NCBI RefSeq assembly: GCF_036924715.1
Contig: NZ_JAZHSB010000001.1
Span: 1,045,001-1,109,000 of the forward strand
Length of the DNA stretch: 64,000 bases
Direction of reading: 5' to 3'
Source of the DNA: Bradyrhizobium sp. AZCC 1721
Lineage (GTDB): Bacteria > Pseudomonadota > Alphaproteobacteria > Rhizobiales > Xanthobacteraceae
Shown in pieces: positions 16,208-24,963 of the stretch. A program made the position numbers and the translations under genes. The number at the start of each line of letters is the position of its first letter. The stretch's first letter is position 1. The notes below the pieces were generated by a model. The model saw only the letters and a program-made list of their open reading frames with translations. It made no database searches and had not been told where the DNA came from.

Positions 16208-17050
16208 CTAGGCCGCGACGATTTCCTGGCGCTGCTCGCCGAGCCCTTCGATGCCGAGCGTAACGACGTCGCCGACGTTGAGGAAGGTCGGCGGCTTCAT
16301 GCCGAGGCCGACGCCGGGCGGGGTGCCGGTGGTGACGATATCGCCCGGCAACAGCGTCATGAACTGCGAGACATACGAAATGCACTTCGCCATCGAGAAG
16401 ATCATGGTCGAGGTCGATCCGGTCTGGCAGCGCTTGCCGTTGACGTCGAGCCACATCGACAGGTTCTGCACGTCGGGGATTTCGTCCTTGGTGACTAGCC
16501 ACGGGCCGAGCGGGCCGAACGTGTCGTGCGATTTGCCTTTGGTCCACTGACCGAGCCGCTCGATCTGAAAGTTGCGCTCGGAGACGTCGTTGCAGACGCA
16601 GTAGCCGGCGATGTGGTTGAGCGCGTCGGCCTCCGAGACATACTTGGCGCGGGTGCCGATGATGGCGGCGATCTCGACTTCCCAGTCGAGCTTGGTGGAG
16701 CCGCGCGGCTTCTCGACCGCGTCGTTCGGGCCCGACAGCGAGGTGTTGGCCTTGATGAAGAAGATCGGCTCGGTCGGGATCGGCGATCCCGTCTCCTTGG
16801 CGTGGTCGCTGTAGTTCAGGCCAATCGCGACGAATTTCGAGATGCCGGTGACCGGCGCGCCCAGGCGCTGCTTGCCGTCGACGGCGGGAAGCTCGGAGGT
16901 ATCCAGCGCCGCCAGCTTGGCCAGCGAGGCCGGCGCATAGGCATCCCCGTCGAGATCCCTGACGTGGGCGGAAAGATCGCGCAACTGGCCGGATTTATCG
17001 ATCAGGCCGGGCTTTTCCGCACCCTTGGCGCCGTAACGAACAAGCTTCAT
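16208..17050 (-). CDS. Fumarylacetoacetate hydrolase family protein
   Basis: Protein of 280 residues typical of the bacterial FAH branch (ureidoglycolate-lyase/2,4-diketo-3-deoxy-acid hydrolase-like). A short N-terminal domain precedes the catalytic core with GLNYSDHAKE, EPIFFIKANTSL, the metal-binding Glu pair in DWEVEIAAIIG and Asp in CNDVSERNFQ, and GDIVTTGTPPGVG. It cleaves C-C bonds in diketo acids or hydrates related compounds. The exact substrate cannot be decided. It is separated from the GST by a palindromic repeat. Confidence 0.9.
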   Translation of the reverse strand: MKLVRYGAKGAEKPGLIDKSGQLRDLSAHVRDLDGDAYAPASLAKLAALDTSELPAVDGKQRLGAPVTGISKFVAIGLNYSDHAKETGSPIPTEPIFFIKANTSLSGPNDAVEKPRGSTKLDWEVEIAAIIGTRAKYVSEADALNHIAGYCVCNDVSERNFQIERLGQWTKGKSHDTFGPLGPWLVTKDEIPDVQNLSMWLDVNGKRCQTGSTSTMIFSMAKCISYVSQFMTLLPGDIVTTGTPPGVGLGMKPPTFLNVGDVVTLGIEGLGEQRQEIVAA

Positions 17051-17163
17051 TTTATCGCTCCCTGCGGGTTATCAGACCCTATTGGTGGTATACCTCGGCA
17101 CGCTTCATGGAACAGCGGGGCAGGAAATTCAACTGCCGACCGACCCCAGCGCTACATACCAGA

Positions 17164-17265
17164 CCCTCATCCTGAGGAGGCCGCAGCGCGGCCATCTCGA
17201 AGGATGTGGCCCGAGTGGGGCCTACATGGTTCGAGACGGCGCTTTGCGCGTCCTCACCATGAGGG
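17164..17265. repeat. Palindromic intergenic repeat
   Basis: Inverted ends CCCTCATCCTGAGGA and CCTCACCATGAGGG surround TTCGAGACGGCGCTTTGCGCGTCCTC. This is another common Bradyrhizobium-type element. It lies between the FAH gene start and the second MBL gene stop. Confidence 0.75.
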
Positions 17266-17281
17266 GGCAGGCAGTCCGGAG

Positions 17282-18130
17282 TCACCCCACCGCCACGAAC
17301 CGGAAAGCGTCGCCATCGCGCTTGATGTGACCGGCACTGAAGTGCCCGCCAATCACCAGCGTCGGCGTGTCGGCGAAGCGCGAAAACAGTTCGCGTCGGG
17401 TTTCGGCCGACTGCCGGGGATCGGAATCGGCGGTCGAGGACCAGTTGAGATGCGCCATCTGGCACGGATGATGGGCGACGTCCCCCGTCAGCAGGGCTTC
17501 CTCGCCGTCCGACTTGATGTGGACGCTCATGTGGCCGGGACTGTGGCCGGGGGTCGGGATCAGCGTGATTTCATCCGTCAATCTGGCATCGCTGGCGACG
17601 AGCTCGGATTTGCCGGCGTCGGCGATCGGCTTCACGGAATCGTCGAACACGGCGAGCTTGTCCGGCGCATCGCTGTGGTCGCGCCAGTGCTCGTATTCGC
17701 CTCTGCCGAACACATATCGGGCATTGGCGAAGGTCGGCACCCATTTGCCGTCGATGAGTTTCGTGTTCCAGCCGACATGGTCGACATGCAGGTGCGTGCA
17801 CAGCACGGTATCGATACTGTCGGGCGGGAAGCCCGCCGCTGTCAGCATGTCGAGGAACGGGTGCTTTCGGTTGTTCCAGGTCGGCACATTGCGGCCCTGT
17901 TTGTCGTTGCCAAGACCGGTATCGACGATGATCCGGCGCGACGGAGTCTCGACCAGGAACGAATGGATCGACATTTTCAGCCGGCCTTCCTCGGTCGCAA
18001 ATTGCGGGATCAGCCAAGGCAGTTTCCGGATTTCCTCGTTGGTCGCGAGCGGAAGAATGAAACGGGTGCTGCCGACAGTCTCCATTTCGACAACTCTCGT
18101 GATCCTGACCCTGCCCACGTTCCACTGCAT
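17282..18130 (-). CDS. MBL-fold metallo-hydrolase, paralog 2
   Basis: Protein of 282 residues. The start at 18130 has GAGAGG nine bases upstream. Zinc ligands are in THLHVDHVGWN, PTPGHSPGHM and LTGDVAHHP, with a late His in GGHFSAGH. It is clearly related to the protein at 14245-15114 but diverged, so the duplication is old. The two lie on either side of the GST and FAH genes, suggesting related esters or lactones are handled by the whole block (inference). Confidence 0.88.
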   Translation of the reverse strand: MQWNVGRVRITRVVEMETVGSTRFILPLATNEEIRKLPWLIPQFATEEGRLKMSIHSFLVETPSRRIIVDTGLGNDKQGRNVPTWNNRKHPFLDMLTAAGFPPDSIDTVLCTHLHVDHVGWNTKLIDGKWVPTFANARYVFGRGEYEHWRDHSDAPDKLAVFDDSVKPIADAGKSELVASDARLTDEITLIPTPGHSPGHMSVHIKSDGEEALLTGDVAHHPCQMAHLNWSSTADSDPRQSAETRRELFSRFADTPTLVIGGHFSAGHIKRDGDAFRFVAVG

Positions 18131-18247
18131 CCGGCGCATCCTCTCGTTTCTGATTGTTCGGGCGAGGATGCGGGTTTCCATCAGCCGGTGCAATGGATCA
18201 TCCGACAGCGTTCGGCGTTATCGCATAGCCCGTATGAGGAACATGCG

Positions 18248-18703
18248 ATGCCAGAACTCATGATTTCGCCCGAGAAAATCGGCTTTCTGATCGAGAAAGC
18301 CCGGCAGTTCGACGTCAAGGAAGGGGCATCCGATCCGGACTCAGGGTCGAACGCGGGCGATGACGACATGATCGACGTGCTGCAGGACAACGGAAAAGAT
18401 CCGGTCGTCAGCGAGATCACCGGCTTCATCAACTCGCTTTCCGAGGACGAGAGGGTCGCTCTCGTTGCCCTGATGCGACTGGGGCGCGGCGACGCCACCA
18501 TCGAGGAATGGGAGGATCTGCGTACGGAGGCGGCAGGCCAGCGGGACCTCGACACCGCGCGCTATCTTCTTGGCGAGCCGATGCTTGGAGATTTGCTGGC
18601 GCAGGGGCTCGACGAGTTCGGCCTTACCTGGAACGAGGAGCGAACGACGGCGGATTCCTCCGGTGTCAGCCAGCGGGAAGAAGACGAGCGCAATCCACGA
18701 TAA
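18248..18703 (+). CDS. DUF3775 domain protein
   Basis: Acidic protein of 151 residues. The start at 18248 follows GAGGA; the open frame upstream lacks a start signal. The recognisable core is SEDERVALVALMRLGRGDATIEEWEDLRTEAA followed by ARYLLGEPMLGDLLAQGLDEFG, typical of DUF3775 in Alphaproteobacteria. Function is unknown. It is divergent from the second MBL gene and overlaps the convergent oxidoreductase gene by 38 bases at the 3' end. Confidence 0.85.
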   Translation: MPELMISPEKIGFLIEKARQFDVKEGASDPDSGSNAGDDDMIDVLQDNGKDPVVSEITGFINSLSEDERVALVALMRLGRGDATIEEWEDLRTEAAGQRDLDTARYLLGEPMLGDLLAQGLDEFGLTWNEERTTADSSGVSQREEDERNPR

Positions 18704-19670
18704 CCGTGCCCAGCTTGTCGCCTTTCTCCACCGCAAGGTGCGCCAGCGCGGTGTCCGAGAGTGCAAACTGCGCGGCGACGTTGTGGATGCGCCGGCCTGC
18801 CGACAGCCATTTCGTGATGTCGGCCTGCGCCGCCGCCAGTAGCGGCGGCGGCAGCGCAAACAGCACGAGCGCGCGGACCGCGATGCATTTCTCCATCAAT
18901 TCGCGCATTGGTACGACCGGCGTGCGGTTGCCGTTGGTGGCGTAGACCGCAATCGTCGAATTGGTGCCCATCAGTTTCAGCGTGGTCGCGATATTGCCGC
19001 CGAAATCGACATCGACAACACGGTCGACGCCGCGCTGCCCGGTGAAGGCCATCGCCTTCGCAACAACGTCATCCGTCCTGTAGTTGACGACGAGATCGGC
19101 GCCGGCGAGACGTGCCTGCTCGGCCTTGGCCGCCGAACTGACGGTCGCGATCACCTTGGCGCCACCCCATTTGGCGAGCTGCACGGCGTAGTGCCCGACC
19201 GCGCCGGCGCCGCCGGTGACGAGCACCGTCTGCCCCACGATCGGCCCGTCGCAATAGAGACAGCACCATGCCGTCATGCCGGGAATGCCCAGCGTGGCGC
19301 CTTCGGCAAACGACAGACTGTCCGGCAGCGGCGTCACCAGATGTTCGGCGAGCGCAATATATTCAGCCGCGGTGCCGAACGCGCGGCCATTGCGCTGGCC
19401 GTTGAACAGCCAGACCCGCTGGCCGATCTTGAGCCGCGTGACGCCGTCGCCGACCTGATCGATGATGCCGGCGCCGTCGCTGTTGGGAATGACGCGCGGA
19501 TATTCCATCGGCCGGTAGCCGCCGCCGCGGCGGCCGACATCGGCGGGATTGACGCCGGACGCCTCCAGCCGCACCCGGACTTCGCCCGGGCCGGCCACCG
19601 GCGTCGGCGTCTCGCCATAGGCCAGCACTTCCTGTGCTGGCCCGGTTCGCTCGTACCAGACTGCCTTCAC
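18666..19670 (-). CDS. Zinc-independent alcohol dehydrogenase/quinone oxidoreductase family
   Basis: MDR-superfamily NADPH oxidoreductase of 334 residues. The start is GTG at 19670, overlapping the stop of the SDR gene by four bases. The GroES-like N-terminus has VRLEASGVNPADV. The Rossmann domain has VLVTGGAGAVGHYAVQLAKWGGAKVIATVSS and ADLVVNYRT. It lacks the Cys ligands of zinc enzymes and so resembles quinone oxidoreductase. It is translated with the SDR upstream, so the two probably act on the same compound. Confidence 0.88.
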   Translation of the reverse strand: MKAVWYERTGPAQEVLAYGETPTPVAGPGEVRVRLEASGVNPADVGRRGGGYRPMEYPRVIPNSDGAGIIDQVGDGVTRLKIGQRVWLFNGQRNGRAFGTAAEYIALAEHLVTPLPDSLSFAEGATLGIPGMTAWCCLYCDGPIVGQTVLVTGGAGAVGHYAVQLAKWGGAKVIATVSSAAKAEQARLAGADLVVNYRTDDVVAKAMAFTGQRGVDRVVDVDFGGNIATTLKLMGTNSTIAVYATNGNRTPVVPMRELMEKCIAVRALVLFALPPPLLAAAQADITKWLSAGRRIHNVAAQFALSDTALAHLAVEKGDKLGTVIVDCARLLPAG

Positions 19671-20449
19671 AGCGTGCCGGGGAAAGCGCCGCCGTCCAGC
19701 AGGATGTTCTGGCCGGTGATAAAGCCGGCCTTGGCGCCGCACAGGAAGGCGCAGGCGTAGCCGAACTCGTCCGGATCGCCGAACCGCCCCGCTGGATTTT
19801 GCTTGGCGCGCTCGGCAAACACTTGGTCCGGCGGGATGCCGCGCTTCTCGGCTTCTGCTTTCCCCACACCGCGCAGGCGGTCGGTGTCGAACGGTCCCGG
19901 CAGCAGCGCATTGATGGTGACGTTGCTGATCACGGTCTTGCGCGACAGTCCCGCGATGAAGCCGGTGAGTCCGGCGCGCGCGCCGTTGGAAAGCCCCAAT
20001 ATGTCGATCGGCGCCTTCACCGCGGCCGAGGTGATATTGACGATGCGGCCAAATTTCCGCGCCATCATGCCGTCCACCGTCGCCTTGATCAGTTCGATCG
20101 GCGTCAGCATGTTGGCGTCGATCGCCTTGATCCAGTCGTCGCGGGTCCAGTTGCGGAAATCGCCGGGCGGCGGGCCGCCGGCATTGTTGATCAGGATGTC
20201 TGGTTCGGGACAGGCCTTCAGCACGGCTTCGCGGCCGGCGGGCGTCGTGATGTCGCCGACAATATCGGTTACCGTGACGCCGGGACTGGCCTTGCGGATA
20301 TCGTCGGCCGCCTTTTTCAGCGCCTCCGCGCCGCGCGCGGTCAACGTGACATGCACGCCCTCATTGGCCAGCGCCATAGCGCAGGCGCGGCCCAAGCCCT
20401 TGCTCGATGCGCAGACGATGGCACGGCGGCCTTTGATCCCAAGATCCAC
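19667..20449 (-). CDS. SDR-family oxidoreductase without the usual Tyr-Lys pair
   Basis: Short-chain dehydrogenase fold of 260 residues. The nucleotide-binding end is atypical (ASSKGLGRACA), but NNAGGPPPG and the Ser of NITSAAVKAP are present. Where YxxxK should be, the sequence reads LSNGARAG, so both catalytic residues are missing. This matches the 'BKR-like' SDR branch known for an imperfect active site, so classical ketoreductase activity is doubtful. The C-terminal GFITGQNILLDGG is normal. It forms a two-gene unit with the oxidoreductase by a four-base overlap. Confidence 0.85.
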   Translation of the reverse strand: MDLGIKGRRAIVCASSKGLGRACAMALANEGVHVTLTARGAEALKKAADDIRKASPGVTVTDIVGDITTPAGREAVLKACPEPDILINNAGGPPPGDFRNWTRDDWIKAIDANMLTPIELIKATVDGMMARKFGRIVNITSAAVKAPIDILGLSNGARAGLTGFIAGLSRKTVISNVTINALLPGPFDTDRLRGVGKAEAEKRGIPPDQVFAERAKQNPAGRFGDPDEFGYACAFLCGAKAGFITGQNILLDGGAFPGTL

Positions 20450-20581
20450 TTTTTCTCTCCCGTTGCGTCAGGTGATGTTCTTGTAGTCCGATGCGGCCAC
20501 TCTAGCCAAGTCGCGCGCCGCTGATAAGCCGCCGAGCCTGCTGATATTGCATATTGCGATCCCGGAAACGGGTCTCTCCAC

Positions 20582-20664
20582 GTCATTGCGAGCGTAGCGA
20601 AGCAATCCATGCCACGGCATAACGGATAGATGGATTGCTTCGTCGCTTCGCTCCTCGCAATGAC
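20582..20664. repeat. Palindromic repeat with 30-base arms
   Basis: GTCATTGCGAGCGTAGCGAAGCAATCCAT is inverted as ATGGATTGCTTCGTCGCTTCGCTCCTCGCAATGAC with two small differences. It is a widespread Bradyrhizobium intergenic hairpin, located between the SDR gene start and the GMC gene stop. Confidence 0.85.
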
Positions 20665-20685
20665 AGAGGAGCGCTACAACGAAAA

Positions 20686-22299
20686 TCAACCCGCCCGCAT
20701 CTCCGCTCTTATCATGTCGGCGGCCTTTTCCCCGATCATGATCGTCGGCGCATTGGTGTTGCCGCCGATCAGGGTCGGCATGATCGACGCATCGACCACG
20801 CGCATTCCTTCGACGCCGTACACTTTCAGCTTCGGATCGACCACGGCCATGGGATCGTTGACGCCCATCTTGGCCGTGCCGACCGGGTGATAGACGGTGT
20901 CGACCGGGGCGCGCAACACGTCGCGGATATCGTCATCGCTATGCACGCCTTCCGTGAACATCTCCTTCTTCTGCAACGCGCGCAGCGCCGGCGTCTCCAT
21001 CAGCCGGCGCGTGGTCTTGAAGCCGGCGACCATGGCTTCCAGGTCGTCCGCGTCACCGAAGAAATTCGGGTCGATCAGCGGCGGCGCAAATGGATCGGCA
21101 CCGAACAGCGAAATTCTACCGCGGCTCTTCGGCCGCAGCAGGCAGACGTGGCAGGAGAAGCCGGTGCCGCGATGGCGCTTGCGGCCGTGATCGTCGGCCA
21201 TCGCCATGCCGAAATGAAGCTGAATATCGGGGATGTCGAGATCGGGTCGGGTTTTCAGGAAGCCGCCGCATTCGGCGAAATTCGATGTCATCGGCCCGGT
21301 GCGTTGGCGGCGATACTGTCGGATGGCCCGCAGCAGCCGCGGCAGCGCTTTAAGTGAAATGCCGTTGAAGTGGGGATTGTCGGACATGTAGCCGAACACG
21401 AAATCCGGGTGATCCTGCAGGTTTTGTCCGACGCCAGGCAGGTGATGCACGGTGGCGACACCGTGCCTTGCAAGCTCGATACTGTCGCCAATACCCGACA
21501 GCATCAGGAGATGCGGGGTCTGGAACGCGCCGGCGGAGAGGATCACCTCGCGCCGGGCGCGGATCTGCTTCAGCTCCTTGCCCTGCCGATATTCGACGCC
21601 GACCGCGCGCTTGCCTTCGAACATGAGGCGTGTGGCGTGGGCTTGAGTCTCGACGCGCAGATTGGCACGGTTGCTCATATGCGGGTGGATATAGGCGCGC
21701 GCGGCGCTGCAGCGCTCGCCGTTCCGCTGCGTCAGTTGATAGATGCCGAGGCCTTCGTGTTCGTCGGCGTTGAAATCCTCGCGCAGGCGAAACTGCGCTT
21801 CCTGCGCCGCCTGTAGAAAAATCTGCTGCACCGGATTGCCGGTGCGCGACTTGTTGACCGCGAGGGGACCGCCCTTGCCGTGGTATTCGCCGTCAAAATC
21901 GGCATTGTCTTCGGCGCGCTTGAAGTAGGGCAGCACGTCGGCGAACGACCAGCCGGTATTGCCGAGCGAGGCCCATTGATCATAGTCGGCGCGGTGGCCA
22001 CGGATATAGACCATCGCGTTGATCGCCGAGGAGCCGCCGAGCCCCTTGCCGCGCGGCTGATAGCCGATGCGACCGTTGAGGCCCTTCTGCGGCACGGTGC
22101 TGAAGGCCCAGTTGTTGACGGGGCCTGCGACCATCAGCACGAGCGCGAACGGCGTCGTGACCACCCAATTGTCATTCCGGCCGCCGGCATCGAGTAGCGC
22201 CACCGACGTCTTCGAATCCTCCGATAGCCGGCCCGCCACCGTGCAGCCACCGGAGCCGCCACCCACCACCACGAAATCGAAGATATCGGTCACGCCCAT
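20686..22299 (-). CDS. GMC-family oxidoreductase, choline dehydrogenase-like
   Basis: FAD-dependent alcohol oxidoreductase of 537 residues, normal length. The FAD-binding site is FVVVGGGSGGCTVAGRLSE (about 8-26). GMC signature 1 is in GKGLGGSSAINAMVYIRG and signature 2 in SAGAFQTPHLLMLSGIG. The active-site His lies in VYHPVGTAKMG and the C-terminal NTNAPTIMIGEKAADMI is typical. It probably oxidises a primary alcohol, passing electrons to a quinone or acceptor; the substrate cannot be set. It has no signal peptide and no betaine aldehyde dehydrogenase partner. Confidence 0.9.
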   Translation of the reverse strand: MGVTDIFDFVVVGGGSGGCTVAGRLSEDSKTSVALLDAGGRNDNWVVTTPFALVLMVAGPVNNWAFSTVPQKGLNGRIGYQPRGKGLGGSSAINAMVYIRGHRADYDQWASLGNTGWSFADVLPYFKRAEDNADFDGEYHGKGGPLAVNKSRTGNPVQQIFLQAAQEAQFRLREDFNADEHEGLGIYQLTQRNGERCSAARAYIHPHMSNRANLRVETQAHATRLMFEGKRAVGVEYRQGKELKQIRARREVILSAGAFQTPHLLMLSGIGDSIELARHGVATVHHLPGVGQNLQDHPDFVFGYMSDNPHFNGISLKALPRLLRAIRQYRRQRTGPMTSNFAECGGFLKTRPDLDIPDIQLHFGMAMADDHGRKRHRGTGFSCHVCLLRPKSRGRISLFGADPFAPPLIDPNFFGDADDLEAMVAGFKTTRRLMETPALRALQKKEMFTEGVHSDDDIRDVLRAPVDTVYHPVGTAKMGVNDPMAVVDPKLKVYGVEGMRVVDASIMPTLIGGNTNAPTIMIGEKAADMIRAEMRAG

Positions 22300-22623
22300 G
22301 CCCCCTCCCGGACTTTTGTTCTGGCGACCTGATGGGCCGCGGCTTTGGGCGCAAAACTCCGCTTTTGCGGCGTTTATGGCAAGAGCGGTTCCAAACGCCG
22401 GTTTTGGCGCTCCAACTCCTCGTTTTTGCTGTCATAAAATCTGCAAAAGCCCCTTCTTGCCCCTTTCCAAAGCGAGGTGACGTTGATACATACCCCTCGC
22501 ACCCGATGGCCTTGCCCGGGTCGCCTTCTCAGGAAGCCTCCGGACGGGATCGATCGGCGCAACCACGCGTTGGCCGGCTTCACGTCGGGTCCGGTTTTTT
22601 TCGAAGGCAGTGCAACGGTTTAA
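22300..22623. other. Intergenic region upstream of the initiator tRNA
   Basis: About 320 bases between divergent GMC and tRNA genes. It contains two imperfect hairpins near 22350-22410, for example AAACTCCGCTTTTGCGGCGTTT, and should hold both promoters. No gene is seen. Confidence 0.5.
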
Positions 22624-22700
<77 letters not shown>

Positions 22701-22711
22701 ACGATACCGAC

Positions 22712-22747
22712 ACTCCCGTAGCTGACGCTGCGGGAGTTTTTCGTTTT
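22712..22747 (+). terminator. Terminator after the initiator tRNA
   Basis: ACTCCCGTAGC pairs with GCTGCGGGAGT (one G-U) around TGAC and is followed by TTTTCGTTTT. It begins 12 bases after the CCA end. Confidence 0.9.
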
Positions 22748-22991
22748 GGTGGACTTGCCATCGTCCTGGCGGGCCATCCAGCCCAAGATCGCGTCCAAGC
22801 CGCCGTACAGAGCGTCGCGTGCATCGTACGAGATCGGCCGAAATTCTCGGTGACAAGCAGTGAGCCGGCGCTCGTGGGTATCTGGCCTAAGCGTCCGGGA
22901 CCATTTCCCGCGGTCGGACGTTAGTGTCTTGAGAGAACGGCCACTGGCAAAGCCTTTTCGCGGGGCGATGCACCAGCAACTGGAGACGATC

Positions 22992-23495
22992 ATGCCAGAG
23001 CGGAGGAGAGTGCAGAAAGCCAAGCGGGACAAGCGCGCGGGCAAGTCGCCAACCACCCAGGCGGGCGAGTTTGTGCACGAGGAGATTCGCAAAATCCGCC
23101 GCGGCCAACATGGAGCGAGATCGCCACAGCAGGCGATTGCAATCGGCCTATCCAAGGCACGGCGCGCGGGCGTCCCGCTTCGTCCGCCGGCAAAAGGCAA
23201 GGCCAAGGCAAGGACCCGCAAAAGCGCCGAATACGCCTATGAGGCAGGCCAAGGCAAGCGAAAGACCCGACGCCGGCCGCGCGTTTCACGTGCTGTATCG
23301 CAGACCCTCAAGCGCGAACCACGCGGCACGGCGTCACGCGCGGCACTGTCGAAACAGGCACGAAGCGCCGCCTCGCGTCGCTCCGCCTCGGCCCGCTCAG
23401 CGGCGGCTCGGAAGGCCGTAAAGACCAAAGGCCCGGCGCAGCGCTCTGCGGCAGCCAAAAAGGCAGCCCGGACCAGAACGCGTCGTCGGCGATAG
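22992..23495 (+). CDS. Basic DUF6496/histone-like protein
   Basis: Protein of 167 residues, start at 22992 with GGAG six bases upstream. Residues about 24-62 (GEFVHEEIRKIRRGQHGARSPQQAIAIGLSKARRAG) are the DUF6496 core seen in Proteobacteria. The rest is a long Lys/Arg/Ala/Ser tail like histone H1, ending in RTRTRRRR. Such tails bind DNA or RNA non-specifically. Likely a nucleoid-associated or stress protein; exact role unknown. It leads a short rightward run with the DUF4167 and universal-stress genes. Confidence 0.85.
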   Translation: MPERRRVQKAKRDKRAGKSPTTQAGEFVHEEIRKIRRGQHGARSPQQAIAIGLSKARRAGVPLRPPAKGKAKARTRKSAEYAYEAGQGKRKTRRRPRVSRAVSQTLKREPRGTASRAALSKQARSAASRRSASARSAAARKAVKTKGPAQRSAAAKKAARTRTRRRR

Positions 23496-23529
23496 CCTTG
23501 CGCAGAAGATCAATTTTACAGCTACCACA

Positions 23530-23790
23530 ATGGCGATAAGAACACAGTCACGGAAAAGCAAAGTCGTCAGGACCCGCCCCCCGAGGCAGTCTCGGAGCGC
23601 ACAAAGGAATTACGAGCGCTACGTAGATTTGGCTCGCGCTGAAGCGCTGAAGGGAGATCTGATCGCAGCGGAAAATTATCTTCAGCACGCCGAGCACTAT
23701 TTGCGGTCGATGCACGAAGAGGCGCACGGCGGGCGGCTCTCGCCGCAGCCGGCAATTGTGCCCAAGCAGCGGCTGGGACACAGCGGATGA
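23530..23790 (+). CDS. Short DUF4167 domain protein
   Basis: Protein of 86 residues. After a basic N-terminus it has the DUF4167 core QRNYERYVDLARAEALKGDLIAAENYLQHAEHYLRSM (about 25-61). Usual DUF4167 proteins are over 200 residues with a long disordered tail; this one ends soon after the core, so it is a minimal paralog. The length is supported by a stop in good sequence, not by visible damage. It probably belongs with the preceding basic protein. Function unknown; RNA-linked roles are only suspected. Confidence 0.82.
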   Translation: MAIRTQSRKSKVVRTRPPRQSRSAQRNYERYVDLARAEALKGDLIAAENYLQHAEHYLRSMHEEAHGGRLSPQPAIVPKQRLGHSG

Positions 23791-23982
23791 TGGAGCAATC
23801 CTTCTACGATCGCGAAACCTGAGGACGGACGTGTTCTGCTCTCGGCGGGACCGCGCCACTGGCCTTTGCGCCCGGAACTAATGCGGACCGCCCGGAGTTC
23901 TTCATTTTGAGCGGCCGCTTTACACGAACGAACTCGCAAGCCCTTTGCCCCACAAGGGCAGCTCATCATGAGGAGGCTGGCC

Positions 23983-24810
23983 GTGATTCGAGACATTGTC
24001 GTCAACTTGGCGACCGGTAACTCTCGCGATCCAACAGCAGCGTACGCGATATCCGTTGCCAGGATGTTCGACGCCCAGATTGCAGGGATCGCAATGTGTC
24101 ACTCCCCAGCGATTGTGGCTGGTGGCATGGAGGCTGTTCCGGCCGACCTAATCGAGTCCCTGCGCGAAGAGAGCGCCAGGGCGGCAAACGGGGCCATCGA
24201 AAGATTCAAACAGGCAGCGGCGCAGGCTCATCTTCCTGCCGAGGCGCAGATGGTCGAGACCAGCATTGAAGGAATCCCAAGGACGTTTGGCCGTATTGCT
24301 CGGACGTTCGATCTTGCAATCGTTGCGCGGGCCGAGCCCGAAGTGACGACCTCCACGGGTCTTGCCGCTGAAGCAGCGATGTTTGAATCCGGTCGGCCTA
24401 TCGTCGTCGTACCCGGTATCCAAACGGACGGCATCAAGCTCGGCTGCATTCTCGTCTGCTGGGACGGAAGCCGCACTGCCGCGCGGGCGCTCGCGGACTC
24501 AATGCCGTTATTGGAGCGCGCGAAGTCGATCGAGGTGATCAACGTAGGCAATAGGGGTCGGGAAGCCGAAGAATCCCTGGCGGCCGTTGGCAGACACTTG
24601 GCGCGCCACGACTTGAATGCCAGCACCAAAGCGCTCACCGCCGATGGGGCTGATGTCACAAACGTGATCCTGTCGCACGCGGCAGATCTATCAGCCGACC
24701 TTATCGTAATGGGCGGCTTCGGCCATTCGCGGCTGCGCGAGTTCTTCCTCGGGGGCGTGACGCGTGGCATTCTCGACACGATGACCGTTCCGGTACTGAT
24801 GTCGCATTAA
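23983..24810 (+). CDS. Universal stress protein, two tandem USP domains
   Basis: Protein of 275 residues. The GTG at 23983 is chosen because AGGAGG lies six bases upstream; an in-frame ATG at 23968 overlaps that site and has none of its own. The first domain (about 1-140) has IRDIVVNLATG and a degenerate nucleotide loop. The second (about 155-275) has ILVCWDGSRTAARALADS and the ATP-binding MGGFGHSRLREFFLGG. It is likely an ATP-binding stress protein. It lies with other stress-type genes after the initiator tRNA. Confidence 0.88.
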   Translation: MIRDIVVNLATGNSRDPTAAYAISVARMFDAQIAGIAMCHSPAIVAGGMEAVPADLIESLREESARAANGAIERFKQAAAQAHLPAEAQMVETSIEGIPRTFGRIARTFDLAIVARAEPEVTTSTGLAAEAAMFESGRPIVVVPGIQTDGIKLGCILVCWDGSRTAARALADSMPLLERAKSIEVINVGNRGREAEESLAAVGRHLARHDLNASTKALTADGADVTNVILSHAADLSADLIVMGGFGHSRLREFFLGGVTRGILDTMTVPVLMSH

Positions 24811-24963
24811 AGACCGATGTTAGAGCTCGTCGAACGGCACTGATGCCCTTGATCATGTTGGCAAGGCTCTGTTGGGGGGCGCGTACGTCATCACCCGCAA
24901 AAGCAAGATGAGATGGCCGAACGACATTCGCGTTACCAGGCTTTTTGGCGAGTGTAGACACCG

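Noticed and set aside
16526..18247. Open frame continuing upstream of the DUF3775 gene for more than 500 codons
   Set aside because: It runs antisense to the FAH and MBL genes; GAGGA and the family start place the true ATG at 18248.
24811..24963. Small gene between the universal stress and UDG-like genes
   Set aside because: No open frame with a ribosome site.
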